64,000 nt of DNA. It comes from Mesostigma viride. Taxonomy: Eukaryota > Streptophyta > Mesostigmatophyceae > Mesostigmatales > Mesostigmataceae. The translations under genes were made by a program, and so were the position numbers. The DNA lies in NCBI GenBank assembly GCA_009746045.1, contig RPFO01000165.1, positions 1,720,046-1,784,045 on the forward strand, read 5' to 3'. Below the pieces are notes generated by a model. That model had not been told where the DNA came from and made no database searches. It worked only from the letters and a program-made list of their open reading frames with translations. This document shows positions 34,043-43,884 of this stretch, piece by piece; within the stretch, counting starts at the first letter, position 1, and each line of letters begins with the position of its first letter.

Positions 34043-34090
34043 GCACTGCTAACACCTCTTTTTGGTGTTTTGTGTCTGTGGTTGCCAGCC

Positions 34091-34939
34091 ATGGCCGACT
34101 CCCATCCGGAGGGGACACCCAGGCCACCTGCACGAACCCAAGAGGACGTGAGGGCTACGTATGTCTTTCAGCACGACTACGCTGGCCCCAGAGCCCCGGG
34201 CCCTTCGATCCAGGAAGACGCTGGGTTTGTGGAAGCCCATTTTCTCAATCTGTTCCAGCGTATGGTACATGATCAGCAACGGCACGAGCAGCGTCACGGG
34301 GCCTTGATAACCAGGTTGATTAATGTGGAGGGTCTGGTTACTCAGATGGCAGAACACTTGAGGGCTGGGCACATTCCAACTGTGGGTTCTGCTGTGCCTG
34401 CAGTTTCTGAGGCTCCAGTAGCTCAGGAGGCTATCCCCACCCCGGTGGTCTCAGTCCCCTCTCCTACGGAGGCTCCTCCACCCCCTAAGGTGGTGGTACA
34501 CTTGCCCAGGTCAGCTGTTCCAACAAAACAGGTGGAGCAGTTCTTGGACCACCGTAATTGTGCTCCTGGACAGTGCGAGTGGTGTAAATCCTTGTACACA
34601 GCCATGCAGGCATTGGATCAGACAGTGGTGGAGGAGGGTGAACTAGTACCTGAGGGTATGGTAGAGTTGGCCCTTGACTGTCTGCCCCCCAGTCTCTGTG
34701 AGATTGGGTCACCTATGGTGGCTTACATTATGCACACCGTCTTTGCAGTGTACCCGTGGCCTTCGTTTGACATGAGGCCGGTGGAGGGCCAGGACTTGAT
34801 GGAGGCTCTGCCCAGTGACCTGAGACTCGCCTTTGCAGGGCTCAAGCCAGTTGGATATTCCCAGACCTACACTGAGCTACTTGAGCAGGCTGTCAAGCAG
34901 GGAGAGTTTGACCTTACCCGTCGTCCAACTGCTCTGTGA
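34091..34939 (+). CDS. Extra ORF downstream of gypsy pol, 282 aa, unknown function
   Basis: The ATG at 34091 lies 49 nt after the pol stop. The protein has a helical, His/Gln/Arg-rich N-terminal region with heptad character (HFLNLFQRMVHDQQ onward), a Pro/Val/Ala linker, a small CX2C-type pair (CEWCKSLY) and a helical C-terminal half. No signal peptide or membrane segment is evident, so an envelope role is unlikely. It overlaps the next frame by TGATG-type coupling at 34937-34941. It is inside the element (before the polypurine tract), so it travels with it. I recognise no family. A plausible but unsupported role is an accessory or Gag-like protein. Confidence 0.6.
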   Translation: MADSHPEGTPRPPARTQEDVRATYVFQHDYAGPRAPGPSIQEDAGFVEAHFLNLFQRMVHDQQRHEQRHGALITRLINVEGLVTQMAEHLRAGHIPTVGSAVPAVSEAPVAQEAIPTPVVSVPSPTEAPPPPKVVVHLPRSAVPTKQVEQFLDHRNCAPGQCEWCKSLYTAMQALDQTVVEEGELVPEGMVELALDCLPPSLCEIGSPMVAYIMHTVFAVYPWPSFDMRPVEGQDLMEALPSDLRLAFAGLKPVGYSQTYTELLEQAVKQGEFDLTRRPTAL

Positions 34940-35325
34940 TGTCTTGTTTTCCACGCAAGGACAGCACAGTCTTTGTGGGGCTGCAGTTACCAAAGTTCCC
35001 TAACGAGCTGAGGGCCAGGCTCACACCTTTGAGGGTGCTGGTACCCATCTTGGGCGCCAGGTGGGGGCCTATCAAGGCCTTTCTACAGCTGTGGTGGGCC
35101 TATAGCAGCTGGCTATGTCGCCATAAGACTGCCAGTGGCTGGGTCTTCGATCCCCTCCGACAGGCTGTGGTCACTCTGTCCTACCCTGCCCAGTGCAGTA
35201 GGTTTTCAGCTGAGTTGGGCAAGGCTGCTGAGACCTGCTTGGATATTCAGGTCAGCAGGAACTGGCCAGATCTGGTGTCCATGGTGGAGCATTTCCCAGT
35301 GTTTGGAACGAGGGGAAGGATATGA
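34939..35325 (+). CDS. Second extra ORF of the gypsy element, about 128 aa, unknown function
   Basis: Its ATG (34939-34941) overlaps the stop of the previous frame. The sequence contains several Trp-rich helical segments (LQLWWAYSSWLCRH, GWVFDPLRQAVVTLSYP). It could be the continuation of the preceding ORF after an indel, since the overlap is short and similar breaks occur throughout pol, or a separate coupled ORF. No recognised domain. It ends at 35325, about 400 nt before the polypurine tract. Confidence 0.45.
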   Translation: MSCFPRKDSTVFVGLQLPKFPNELRARLTPLRVLVPILGARWGPIKAFLQLWWAYSSWLCRHKTASGWVFDPLRQAVVTLSYPAQCSRFSAELGKAAETCLDIQVSRNWPDLVSMVEHFPVFGTRGRI

Positions 35326-35729
35326 AGAAGGGGGATTGGTTCACTCTGTGAAGGGTTCCAGGATGGTTGGAGATGGGCTGTGGAGTGAGGTGGGGATCCA
35401 GAATGGAGGCGACCAGTTCTGATGTCCAGTCCAGATTTCCAGCAACGACAGTTCTGAGTTCATGGTAGCTTTGCAGTTGTATTATTCAGGCATGGTTGCC
35501 TGTGTGTTAGTCACTTGATGACATTTCATCTGTGGGTGAATTTGTCTTATTCAGGGTTGACATGATCAGATGGTACTGAGATAGGAGGCCCTTTGGGGAT
35601 GTAAAAACCCACTTGCTTGTCCCAAGAGGTGGTGGACTTCCTGTTTAATGTTGTGTTGTTTTGTGGAGGTTGTCGTTTTATTCTTCTTGGCTTCTAGGAA
35701 CTGGGAGTTCCTGTCTTGAGGGGGAGATA
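35326..35729 (+). other. Ty3/gypsy 3' untranslated region and polypurine tract
   Basis: No open frame of note. The segment ends in a purine run (CTTGAGGGGGAGATA) directly before the LTR start TGTAAC at 35730, fitting the plus-strand primer. Confidence 0.75.
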
Positions 35730-36432
35730 TGTAACAACCAAATGTTACATCCAAAGTTTTCCTACTGTTGAATCTTATTATGAGTTCTTTAGGACAATTA
35801 TTTGAGAAGTTAGGAGGCTTCGACGTCTGATAGATATTGGGCCTGTTGAGATCTGTCGAATCTATTGTTCTACCCTCATTGGTCGTGGCCTGATCCACGT
35901 AGGGTACTTTGCATGGTGTTGTTTAGTCAGTCAAAGATTCTCTGCAGTACCGTTGTACCTGGTGGATTTGGTTCCAGGTCCTTGAGATTTCGTATGTGCT
36001 GGCTTTGTGTTGTGTGGAGGATTCGGAGGCTAAGATCTTATCTTGAGTGATCCTCACTTTTGATTGGTCCTTCCGGGTTAGGGTTGGATGGATGCTGCGT
36101 GCACGATGACTTTTATCCTGTTTGGGGCGGCCGTGCATGTGTGCGTACGTGAGAGCTAAAGCTATGGTGTAATTCAAGGGTTTCCTTGTTTCATCAATCA
36201 AACAACCCTTGCCAAAAGTCAACTATAACTTCAACAGATAGTTGACTTGGATATAACTTGTCTGTTGTGTCTAACAAGGGTGGGGACTCATTCCCTTAAC
36301 TGTTGAAGATCCATCTTCATTGCTTCTCTGGACGTGAAGTTATCTGTCGCGACTCCAACCCAGGTATAAAGATCTTTTCACGCTAATGTTGATACTGAGG
36401 CTGTTGCAAACACAACATTTTTAGTCGTTACA
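35730..36432 (+). repeat. 3' LTR of the Ty3/gypsy element
   Basis: 703 bp, nearly identical to 27012-27714. It is followed by the CCCAT duplication and the resumption of the element A gag. Confidence 0.95.
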
Positions 36433-37120
36433 CCCATGCATGGGTCAGACGCGTGCTCCCGCGCGCGTACGTCGCCGGGTAGTACCGATCCATGCGAGCA
36501 GCAGGCGGGGGTACGAACGGAGAGCTGGCTGTTGAGCTACCTGCGTCCTCTACATCCTCTTCCTCCTGCGCATCTTCCACGGAAGGGGGTCGCTGCGTAG
36601 GAGGTACCCTGTCCCAGTTGCCCATATGCTGGGTCAATAGCGTTCGCGGCTGCTGCTGCGTCTGCTGTCGCTGTCGCTGCTGGTGTTGCTGCGGCTGTCG
36701 CGACGGCGGAGACTGCTGAGACTGAGGCTGTCGCTGCGGCGACTGCTGAGACAATTGCTGCCGCTGCGGCGACGGCTGAGGCACATGCTGTCGCTGCGGC
36801 GACTGCTGAGGCACATGCTGTCGCTGCGGCGACTGCTGAGGCTGATGCTGTCGCTGCGGCGACTGCTGTTGCTGATCAAACCCTAGGGCAGCTTGTTCTA
36901 TCTGCGACTCCAGAATAGTCTGCCGTTGTGCGGTAACCCTAGCGGCTGCACGATCGGATCTCCGGGAGCCTCTGGAAGTGCTAGATCTTCTGGAACCCTG
37001 ACTGGACGTGTTGGATCTTCTGGAACCCCGACTGGACGCGCTAGCCGCGTCTTCTTTCTCTCTATTGTCCTCTGGGGACTGTGCAGTACCTGTACCTCGC
37101 CTCCTATGCCTCCGGGGCAT
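36433..37120 (-). CDS. Outer element A Gag, N-terminal piece
   Basis: ATG at 37118-37120 (MPRRHRRRG). A basic, Ser/Arg-rich start is followed by five tandem QQSPQRQ-type Gln/Pro/Arg repeats (about residues 77-125) and an acidic stretch (EDAQEEEDVEDAG). The gypsy element interrupts it at 36433, and the frame continues in 26551-27006. With all three pieces joined the frame is 678 codons without a stop. The apparent end THAWV at 36428 is LTR read-through. The Gln-rich, disordered N-terminus is unusual but not diagnostic. Confidence 0.8.
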
Positions 37121-37201
37121 TTAGGCCGTTGTACCTTACCCACACCGTACACTGCAAGCAACACCTCCCCAGTGAGAGAGAGAGAGAGATGACAACCGCG
37201 T
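37121..37201 (-). other. Leader just upstream of the element A gag
   Basis: Short leader sequence with an (AG)n run near 37178-37189. It borders the non-LTR insertion, whose AT-rich target duplication starts at about 37203. Confidence 0.5.
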
Positions 37202-37217
37202 AATGTATATATATATT

Positions 37218-38733
37218 AAAAATATAATTACTTACAGCAGAGTGAAATCACTCAAACCAAAGCAAACGCCCAGCTATAAACCTATATACAGAGCCATGTC
37301 AAAGCTCTATACTACGATAAGACCAATGGAAACGCCTAACGGGAGGAACCTAATAGCCCTGCTGCACCGCAAAATCAGCCCGCGTACGGCGGAGCATGAT
37401 GTCAGCCATGGCCCGAGTCAGCGCCACCGACAAGCGCTGACGCCAATATGACGTCCAGGTCCGCGCCGACCATGGGGCCCGCTGGCCCTCCAGGTCCAGC
37501 CGGTCCTCCCGGAGCCGGCAACACTCCTTGAAGAAGGCGGAGGTCAGGGGCCCCATGGCCCCAAACTCCTCCAGGACAAAGGGCACCACACGATGGTGCC
37601 CGACGTCGCCGTAGGCCAGGAGCTTGGCCCGCTCCGCCCGGTCGACCGCCGTGTAACCTGCCGTGAGGGAGGCCCCAGCCACGTGGCTAAGAGCCAAGGG
37701 CCGCGCCACCGAAACGTCAATAAGCAGATGCCGGCCACCCCCCTCAAAGTCCAGCACCACGATGTCAGGCCGGTGGTTGGGGGAATAGAAGGCAGCGCCA
37801 TCCGCATCCTCGGACCGGATGTTCGCGTGGGGGAAAACCGACCGAATCATGGCGAGCACCACCGTCAGGAGGACAGTGTGCAAATACAAATACCAATTCT
37901 GATTCTGTTGGCCCCCCATGCAGGCAAGGTAGTGAGTCCCCGTGGGATCCAGCGGCTGCCCACAGCTACCACAAGGCCGCCCGGCCGGAACAAGAGGCTG
38001 CGGGGCAAATAGCTGGTGCCGGAGCGCCACCGAGTAGTGGCTGGGAGCCAAGGCGAATGGGGGGCCATGGGAAGAGCACGAAGGTACGCCGAGCCCACAC
38101 TCCGCAAGGAAAGCGAGAACAGCCACGCACGTCCCTGGGCGTTGAGGTCCGCGAAAAGAGCAATCCAATCAGCCGTGTGCAGAATACCTGCGTAGTTTTT
38201 CTGGTGTTTATCGATGACGCGAGCAGGGAATGCGGCGGGAGATTGAACGGAGGCGACCGAGGGAGTGCCGCGAGGGAGGTGGCGCTGTACCGCCTGAGCG
38301 GCACGGACGGGAGAACAGGCCTGCTGGATCTCAGCATAGGCCTCCTGGATGGCAGTGACGAAGGGCAAAGGGCTGCTGGGGTCCAGGAGGTCAGGCGCTG
38401 CCGTTGCCAAAAGGGGCAGGAGCCGGCAGCTTTCCGCCCACGACTGAGCGACGGAGCCCAAAAAGGCTGCTGGGGCCAGCCGGGCGGCACGAGTCAGACC
38501 GCAGCCACCCATCCGTGCAGGCAGGGAGGCAATGCGAATAGCATGTGGCGGGAGGTCGGGGCCCGGGACCAGCTGCGCCAAGGCCGACTGGATGCGTTCG
38601 TCGTGGCCCTCGGCGGCCAGCCGGACCTGAGACGGAAGAGCGCCCCGGAGCCAGTGAACGACGCGAGGGTGAGCGCAAAACCACAGAAGCAGACCCTTGG
38701 TCTGCGAATCATGAAGGCGCGCAATCAAGGGCC
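37218..38733 (-). mobile_element. 5'-truncated non-LTR retrotransposon fragment
   Basis: A minus-strand fragment lies between direct repeats of AATGTATATATATA (near 37203-37216 and 38734-38747), consistent with a target-primed insertion. The minus-strand 3' end is an AT-rich tail (AATTATATTTTT). It contains only the C-terminal part of the usual ORF2. It lies in the leader of outer element A. Confidence 0.7.
37350..38727 (-). pseudogene. Non-LTR retrotransposon ORF2 C-terminal fragment (frameshifted)
   Basis: The first part (38727 to about 38060) resembles the region downstream of RT in non-LTR elements, with LPARMGGCGLTRAARLAPAAFLGS followed by AWLFSLSL. The frame then shifts near 38050 into SHYSVALRHQLFAPQPL, a CX2C...HX4C zinc-binding motif (CGSCGQPLDP, then THYLACMGG), and a nuclease-like PD-(D/E)XK pattern (RPDIVVLDFEGGGRHLLIDVSV split by a few residues). 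This combination is typical of C-termini of restriction-like-endonuclease non-LTR elements. It stops at 37350. RT motifs are absent because the copy is 5'-truncated. An apparent start at 38875 lies outside the fragment and is not meaningful. Confidence 0.7.
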
Positions 38734-38770
38734 AATGTATATATATACTAGTACTTATTACTGATATTAA

Positions 38771-40665
38771 GGGGACGTGGCGCGCCGAATATTTTCCGCG
38801 CCAAAAAATTCGCGGTACCGTCCGTACGGTGTATAATGTGTGCCCGGACCGCTCAACCCTCGCGGAGGTGGCCATGGCGGCTTGCCTTCAGGCAATATTA
38901 ATCGATATGGCATCTAAAAAGCTAGAAAAAATGCATGAATTTCGCAGAAGATTAGTCGATGACCTCATTTGATCATGGCGGAAAGTTTACGGTTTGCAAT
39001 ATCGCTAATTCCTCGAACGGCTACGGGCGCGGGGGTCCAGGATATAATTTCTCTGGCGGATCATGAAATTTAATGCAGGTTTACGGCAGCGATTGTGAGG
39101 CAACGTAGGCTCTAACGAGCGATTATGAGGCTAACTTAATGGTGTTGTCGAGTTTGTGCCGAAGCTTCCCGGTTTCTTTTACATTTCCGGCATTCAAGGT
39201 AAGAACCTACGCAGGCCTGCGCATGTCGCCTTCGACGTATTCACGGAAGGCGCACCTTCCTTGTTCGCCTGATCAATGGATGATGTCTTTTATTGTTCGA
39301 GCTTGCGTGCCAGTTTATGCATGAAACATTTCCACGCAGGCAGGTGCATTAACGTCGGCCTTTCGCCTTTTTTTCGGGCAGTTTCCCTGCAGGAAGCGCT
39401 CCATTTCTTTCGGTTGCATCGTCAGATTCCTAGCAATTTCGTTCAATTTCGTGTAGTTTGTGGCTGGCATCCTTAAGGCGCCGAGGTCAAGTTGTTGTTA
39501 ATGTGTTGACATTTGTTTTCCATAATCCTTTGGACATGAGCTTGCTCAGACGCTTTGTTATGTGCCGGATCTGACACGCCTGTTTTAGTAACGACATCCG
39601 GCATGTGCCTAGATCTAGAGGCTAACAAGCTGGCATCAGCTTCTTAGCAAATTGCCATATTGGAAAGGAAGGTGAGAGTGGTTCTTTTGCTGGCCATACT
39701 GCATGAGTGGCATTGCATTAGATAGGTGTTTCCATTGCTTTCCTTGAGCTATAACCATTAAGACTTCCCTGCTATGTGTGCAGCAAGGCAAGCTGGATAG
39801 GATGTGAATGCTTGGCAGACAGCATGTATGATTTGCTGCCAAGTTTGCAGGCTGCAGTTGCCTCTATTGCTTGGGCATTCTTTCTAAGGTTTTTACACGT
39901 ATACTTGCTGAGTTCTTGGCATAAATTTACATGGTAACCTTGGGCTGAGCATAGTGTATGCTCTCTTGGTGCGTGTATGCCTAGCGATGGTGTTGCTATG
40001 CCCACGCTGGCAAGGCTGGCCATGCTGAGGGCAGGGGAGGGCAGATGAGGTGCCTAGCCTTTTCTTATGTTGTGTGATCGAGTTGGGCGTGTTTTTTGGC
40101 TTCTTGGATGGAAAACATCATGTCTAGGTGGCCTTATACACAGAAAAACCTCATTTAGCGTATGTTCAGGATTTAGCACGCAAAACCTTATAACTTGAGC
40201 TAGACTTGTCGGAATGACCTGGGACTTGGACCACTGCTGTCCCCCTGTTAGCCGGATTTTCGCTTGATTTTGTGGCCTTATCTGAAGTGTTTATGATATG
40301 TTTATTTCCAATGTCCGGTAAAAAAAGACCTGTTTTGCGGGGAAATTAATAACTGTTCAAGGTTTTGCCATTTCCATGACGTAAATAGCTCAGCAAGCTA
40401 CACACTCAGGGAACTACAAATGGTTGATTTTTGGTTGCCAACAAATGTGTGCATTGGCTGGGGCATACCCAGCCCTAATTAGCGTCTTTTTCTATTTATA
40501 GCGCAATATTGGCGTATACTTGGGGGTAGTACCCCCAACAAGTGCATGGACAACTCACAAGAGATGTTATTTAGTGCCCGCAATCATACTTCAGCATTGT
40601 GCAAATGAATTTCAAGTGTTATTACCATAGTTCACTTTTTAAGGGTTTTGGGGTGCCACCTCCCC
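38771..40665. mobile_element. TTAA-flanked DNA element with GGGGA-type inverted repeats (piggyBac-like, non-autonomous)
   Basis: TTAA lies at 38767-38770 and 40666-40669. Terminal inverted repeats are GGGGACGTGGCGC on the left and GGTGCCACCTCCCC on the right (reverse complement GGGGAGGTGGCACC), 11 of 13 matching. TTAA target sites are characteristic of piggyBac-type transposition. The 1895-bp interior has no transposase frame. About 100 bp in from the left end it carries the GGCCATGGCGGCTTGCC module shared with the element at 46092-47790. Confidence 0.6.
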
Positions 40666-40669
40666 TTAA

Positions 40670-41710
40670 CTATTAGCTATTAACTATTAACACTAGGCTA
40701 TGACCAGTAGTGCTATAGAGCTGCTGTATCAAACACTATCTAGTGCTTATGACCTAAAGGAGGTGCCCAGGTGGAGCTGCTCTAGTGCTCGCAACACATC
40801 ATGTGCAGGTAGCTGTGTGAGATACCTAGTCTGGTGCAGCCCTTATGGGAGTAGTATATTATCCCTAATAGACTAACCTGCCTCTGTGATGAATACGTCT
40901 ATAACCTCCGTCATTATTACGTCTATTGCGAGAGGTTCCCATGCACTACCGATTAGGTATAAAGCAATATCACACGGTATTGAAGCATGAAATGCAGGAA
41001 GGGAAAGAAAAGGAGGACAGCCCACCCAGGATACCTCTACGTGCAGGTGACGTGCTCACAGCGAGAGAGAAACACAAGGCAGAAACAAAACGTTCACAAA
41101 CAGCACGAAGAACGTTGAGGTACAGCCACCGGCAACACAGTAAGGCAACGGCCAGCCGGTGACTACCCTCGAGCCGTAGGCAGCGTTGCCCTCTGGGGGT
41201 CCGCCCACGGCTCACGAACGTTGGCCTCTGGGGCAACGTGGGTACCAACAGTCACGAACATGAAATCGGACACGACAGAAAACATATACCCCGTTGCTAC
41301 GCGCGTGGGTAAGACAGGGGACAAGAAGGACTTATATATATTGCTTTACCGATGCCTTACTGCCGTCAGTATCGTTGAAAACCCTGAGTTCTGGCCGCCA
41401 CCTGGTGTCGTTGAAAGCCGGAGCTCTGGCCGCCACCGGGTGTCGTTGAAAACTGGGGCTTTAGCCGCTACCGTCGGCAGCCCAACACCACGGGATCGCT
41501 GCTGACCCCGCCGAGTATTCCTTACTGGCCGCTCGCCGTCTAGGTCGTCGTTGAATCCCTTGCGGGATTGCCGCCGACCTGTCCAGCGGTCGTTGAATAA
41601 TGGAACCTCTATCTACACCAAGCTCCGCCTTGGTCTTCCTAACTGGCTACACTAGCTCTCTCTGCGAGAGTTAGCTAACCTTGCCAGCAACACAAACCTC
41701 CGATAACCAG
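40670..41710 (-). other. 5' leader of outer element A, including the primer-binding site
   Basis: No coding region is supported. It holds three imperfect repeats of about 38 bp with CTGGCCGCCACC and GTCGTTGAAA (about 41367-41480). The primer-binding-like minus-strand CTGGTTATCGGAGG abuts the 5' LTR (41692-41710). Confidence 0.55.
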
Positions 41711-42375
41711 TGTAACGAACCCAGATTTACACCTAAACCTGAGCTACGTCGCGAAAGATCAACTGTGCCGGTAATAGGAAGAATCAAGGTGGCCTAATGC
41801 AGATTGCGCTTCACGACTGTCGTGAGATATCTGGCACCGCGACTTGATGCCAAGCACACTTATAATGGCTAGCAAGACCAATTACAAATGGATAAGTGCC
41901 CCAGGTTCAATGTGTAGGCTTCATCGCACTTTACATTCATCGAACCAAGAGGACGAGACTCTCGTCCTCGGACCAATTTCACCTAGGTCTGCCACCAAGC
42001 TGGCAAGTGGCGCCGACATGGCGCCGACCTTCCAGAGAATTACGAAGCATGCAGTCCACACAAGATCCTCGGGTCGACATCGACCCTCGCCAGGCTACAG
42101 AATCCACGCATGAGTACAATATCTCAACCAGTTATAAAGTACGCAGCGCGGCGCGACTGCACCGGCCCCTAGAAGATCGCATACATCAACCTAGGCCCAA
42201 AATAACTGGTCCGAATCACACAAACTATCATAATTCCATACAAAAGTCCTGACCAAGGGACAATTCCCAAATTAAGTCCCGAAATGAGTCCCAAAGTCCT
42301 ACGGACTATGACAACAAGCCAAAACACATAATTTATTCCATTGTTGCGCCCGTTCCAAGGGTCGGGTTCGCAACA
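41711..42375 (-). repeat. 5' LTR of outer element A
   Basis: 665 bp, almost identical to 18433-19107 except for the missing 10 bp. It is followed by the duplicated GCCCG and array unit 4. Confidence 0.9.
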
Positions 42376-43300
42376 GCCCGGTAGGCAAACTGCCTCTCCC
42401 TATCCGCTCGAAAGAGACGGACCGACTGGAAGCCAAAATGCTTATGTGACACCGTTCCAAAGCCCAGCAAACAACAAACGCAGCTTACCCAGGCGTCAGA
42501 ACGGGTGCCACCTTCTTACCCCGACAGTCATCTTCCCCGCAATCTTTTCCAAGAGCTCGCGGCACCCACAGTCCAGGCGCTCCAAAGAACCGTCATGAAA
42601 GACGGCGTCATTGTACCCCGTTTCAAAGCGTCCAACAATGAAAACGTAGCTTGCCCAACAGTCACGACCTCCTGAACAGGCGGCTGTCGACAGCCATCCC
42701 GTCTTCCCGCGGCCATCATTTGAAATTTCATGCTGGGCCCCGATGCTGCACGCTGCTGAAGTGGTGGGCCGACCGCGCGCTGCTGGGCGCTGGGGTGGCT
42801 CTAGCCCGTGGCCCATGGCCCGTGGCCCGTGGCCCATGGCCCGTCGGCGCTGGTTTCCTTCCGTCCCTCGCTGAAATTGCCCGTGCTCCTTCGCTGCGCT
42901 CCGGAGAGGAATCGTAAGCGGCCGTAGGTCTGAAATTCGTTGGCGCATCTTTTTCTAAGTAACGTGCTCCTTCGCTGCGCTCCGGAGAGAAATAGTAGAG
43001 TACGGTGCTCGCTTCGCTCGCGGCTCGCTGCGCTCGCTGTGCGCTCGCTCCGCTCGCTCGCCGTACGGTGCTCGCTCGCTCCGCTCGCTCGCGGTAGGGT
43101 GCTCGCTCGCTTCGCTCGCTCGCCGTACGGTGCTCGAGGGTACTGTATCTGCGATATCTGCGATTCTCCCGTCGACCTCCGGAGTACCCCCCAATGGCTG
43201 ATTTTTGTACCACGATTTTCTACCTAATTATCGGCGGTACTCCCCCTAATTATGACGACCAACGGTCACGAAGCTCGCTTTATATAGGGGAAAGGAATCA
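42376..43300. repeat. Higher-order array unit 4, right part
   Basis: Continues the spacer exactly where 18432 stopped, then the 794-bp module with the CGCTCG cluster (shorter here). The first part of the tail includes TTTATATAGGGGAAAGGA near 43280, where the array ends and unique sequence upstream of ValRS begins. Confidence 0.8.
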
Positions 43301-43589
43301 AAGGATATAGGGGAAAGGATAGAAAGGATAGAAAGGATTCCTATCTTCCTATGTCTTTTCGCACGTGTACGGCCTTATAAGCTTCGCCAATTCTGGCGAA
43401 CCTAACGGTTCTTCCGAAAATTGGCTCCGCCTGATCAACTTCATGGATTCCGCAATAAATGCCTTGCGCCGAGTAGGCGGGCTTCCTAAGCTTGTGGGTA
43501 GCCCATTGAACATTGTTTAATCTCAAGCATTGTCACTATATGTGGCAGTGTTTTGTCTATCCTGCATCTGAATGCTAGGAACACTGAGA
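43270..43589 (+). promoter_or_regulatory. Probable ValRS upstream region with TATA-like motif
   Basis: TTTATATAGGGG lies about 300 bp before the ATG. It is followed by short tandem repeats of the GGATAGAAAGGATAGAAAGG type. The TATA-like motif belongs to the tail of the macrosatellite and recurs in every unit, so the gene's promoter may have been taken from, or abut, the array. No transcript evidence is available here. Confidence 0.35.
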
Positions 43590-43884
43590 ATGGCAGCTGC
43601 ACCGCGCCGAATTGTAAGCCCTTCATCCGTTGGGGGCATGGCCGGCTGTCTCTCCAGGGCGTCCGCTCCGGTGCTCGTAGGGCCATCGCTTGCCGAGCCG
43701 ACTGCTACGCGTCATCATGTGTTGCTTTCTTCAGGGCGCAGTTGGAAAACGGGAGCCATAATTATGCTCCCGGGCGTATCTCAGGGACGCTGCCTCTCAG
43801 CACGGCAGGTCTCGTGGTCTGATCCGCGTAGGGTGATGGTCACGAATATGGCTGTGCCTGACAGCCGTGCTTCCGCAACTACGG
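43590..43884 (+). CDS. ValRS exon 1 (transit peptide)
   Basis: Starts [12 protein letters not shown]. An in-frame ATG at 43572 would add six residues; 43590 has the better context (GAGAATGGC). The sequence is rich in Ser, Arg, Ala and Val with few acidic residues, typical of a plastid or mitochondrial targeting peptide. The donor is GTGCGT at 43885 in phase 1; the leftover G joins CC of exon 2 to make Ala. Assignment rests on phase, composition and adjacency, not on homology. Confidence 0.7.

Larger units (their letters stand above)
27012..36432 (+). mobile_element. Ty3/gypsy chromovirus-like LTR retrotransposon (9.4 kb)
   Basis: 703-bp LTRs at 27012-27714 and 35730-36432, TGTAAC...GTTACA, differ at one position that I noticed (C/T near 27532/36242). 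The target duplication is CCCAT (27007-27011, 36433-36437). The PBS TTGGTATCGGAGG follows the 5' LTR, and a polypurine tract (TTGAGGGGGAGATA) precedes the 3' LTR. The coding order is Gag with CCHC, protease, RT, RNase H, integrase and a chromodomain, followed by two extra frames. The pol frame is broken at several short homopolymers. It is inserted in the gag of outer element A, on the opposite strand. Confidence 0.93.
18433..42375 (-). mobile_element. Outer element A: 23.9-kb LTR retrotransposon containing nested insertions
   Basis: Terminal repeats lie at 18433-19107 (675 bp) and 41711-42375 (665 bp) and differ mainly by a 10-bp indel. GCCCG is duplicated outside both (18428-18432, 42376-42380), and the array spacer is continuous across them. 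Orientation is minus: next to the right LTR the minus strand reads CTGGTTATCGGAGG (primer-binding-like), and next to the left LTR it reads GGGGAGGGGGAGGAG (polypurine tract). The only coding content I assign to A is a 678-codon gag split into three in-frame pieces. No protease, RT or integrase frame belongs to it, so it was probably non-autonomous. Nested inside are element B (21633-26550), Ty3/gypsy (27012-36432), a non-LTR fragment (37218-38733) and a TTAA element (38771-40665). Confidence 0.88.

Noticed and set aside
34091-35325. Envelope gene of an endogenous retrovirus-like element
   Set aside because: No signal peptide, transmembrane segment or cleavage-site pattern is visible in either frame.
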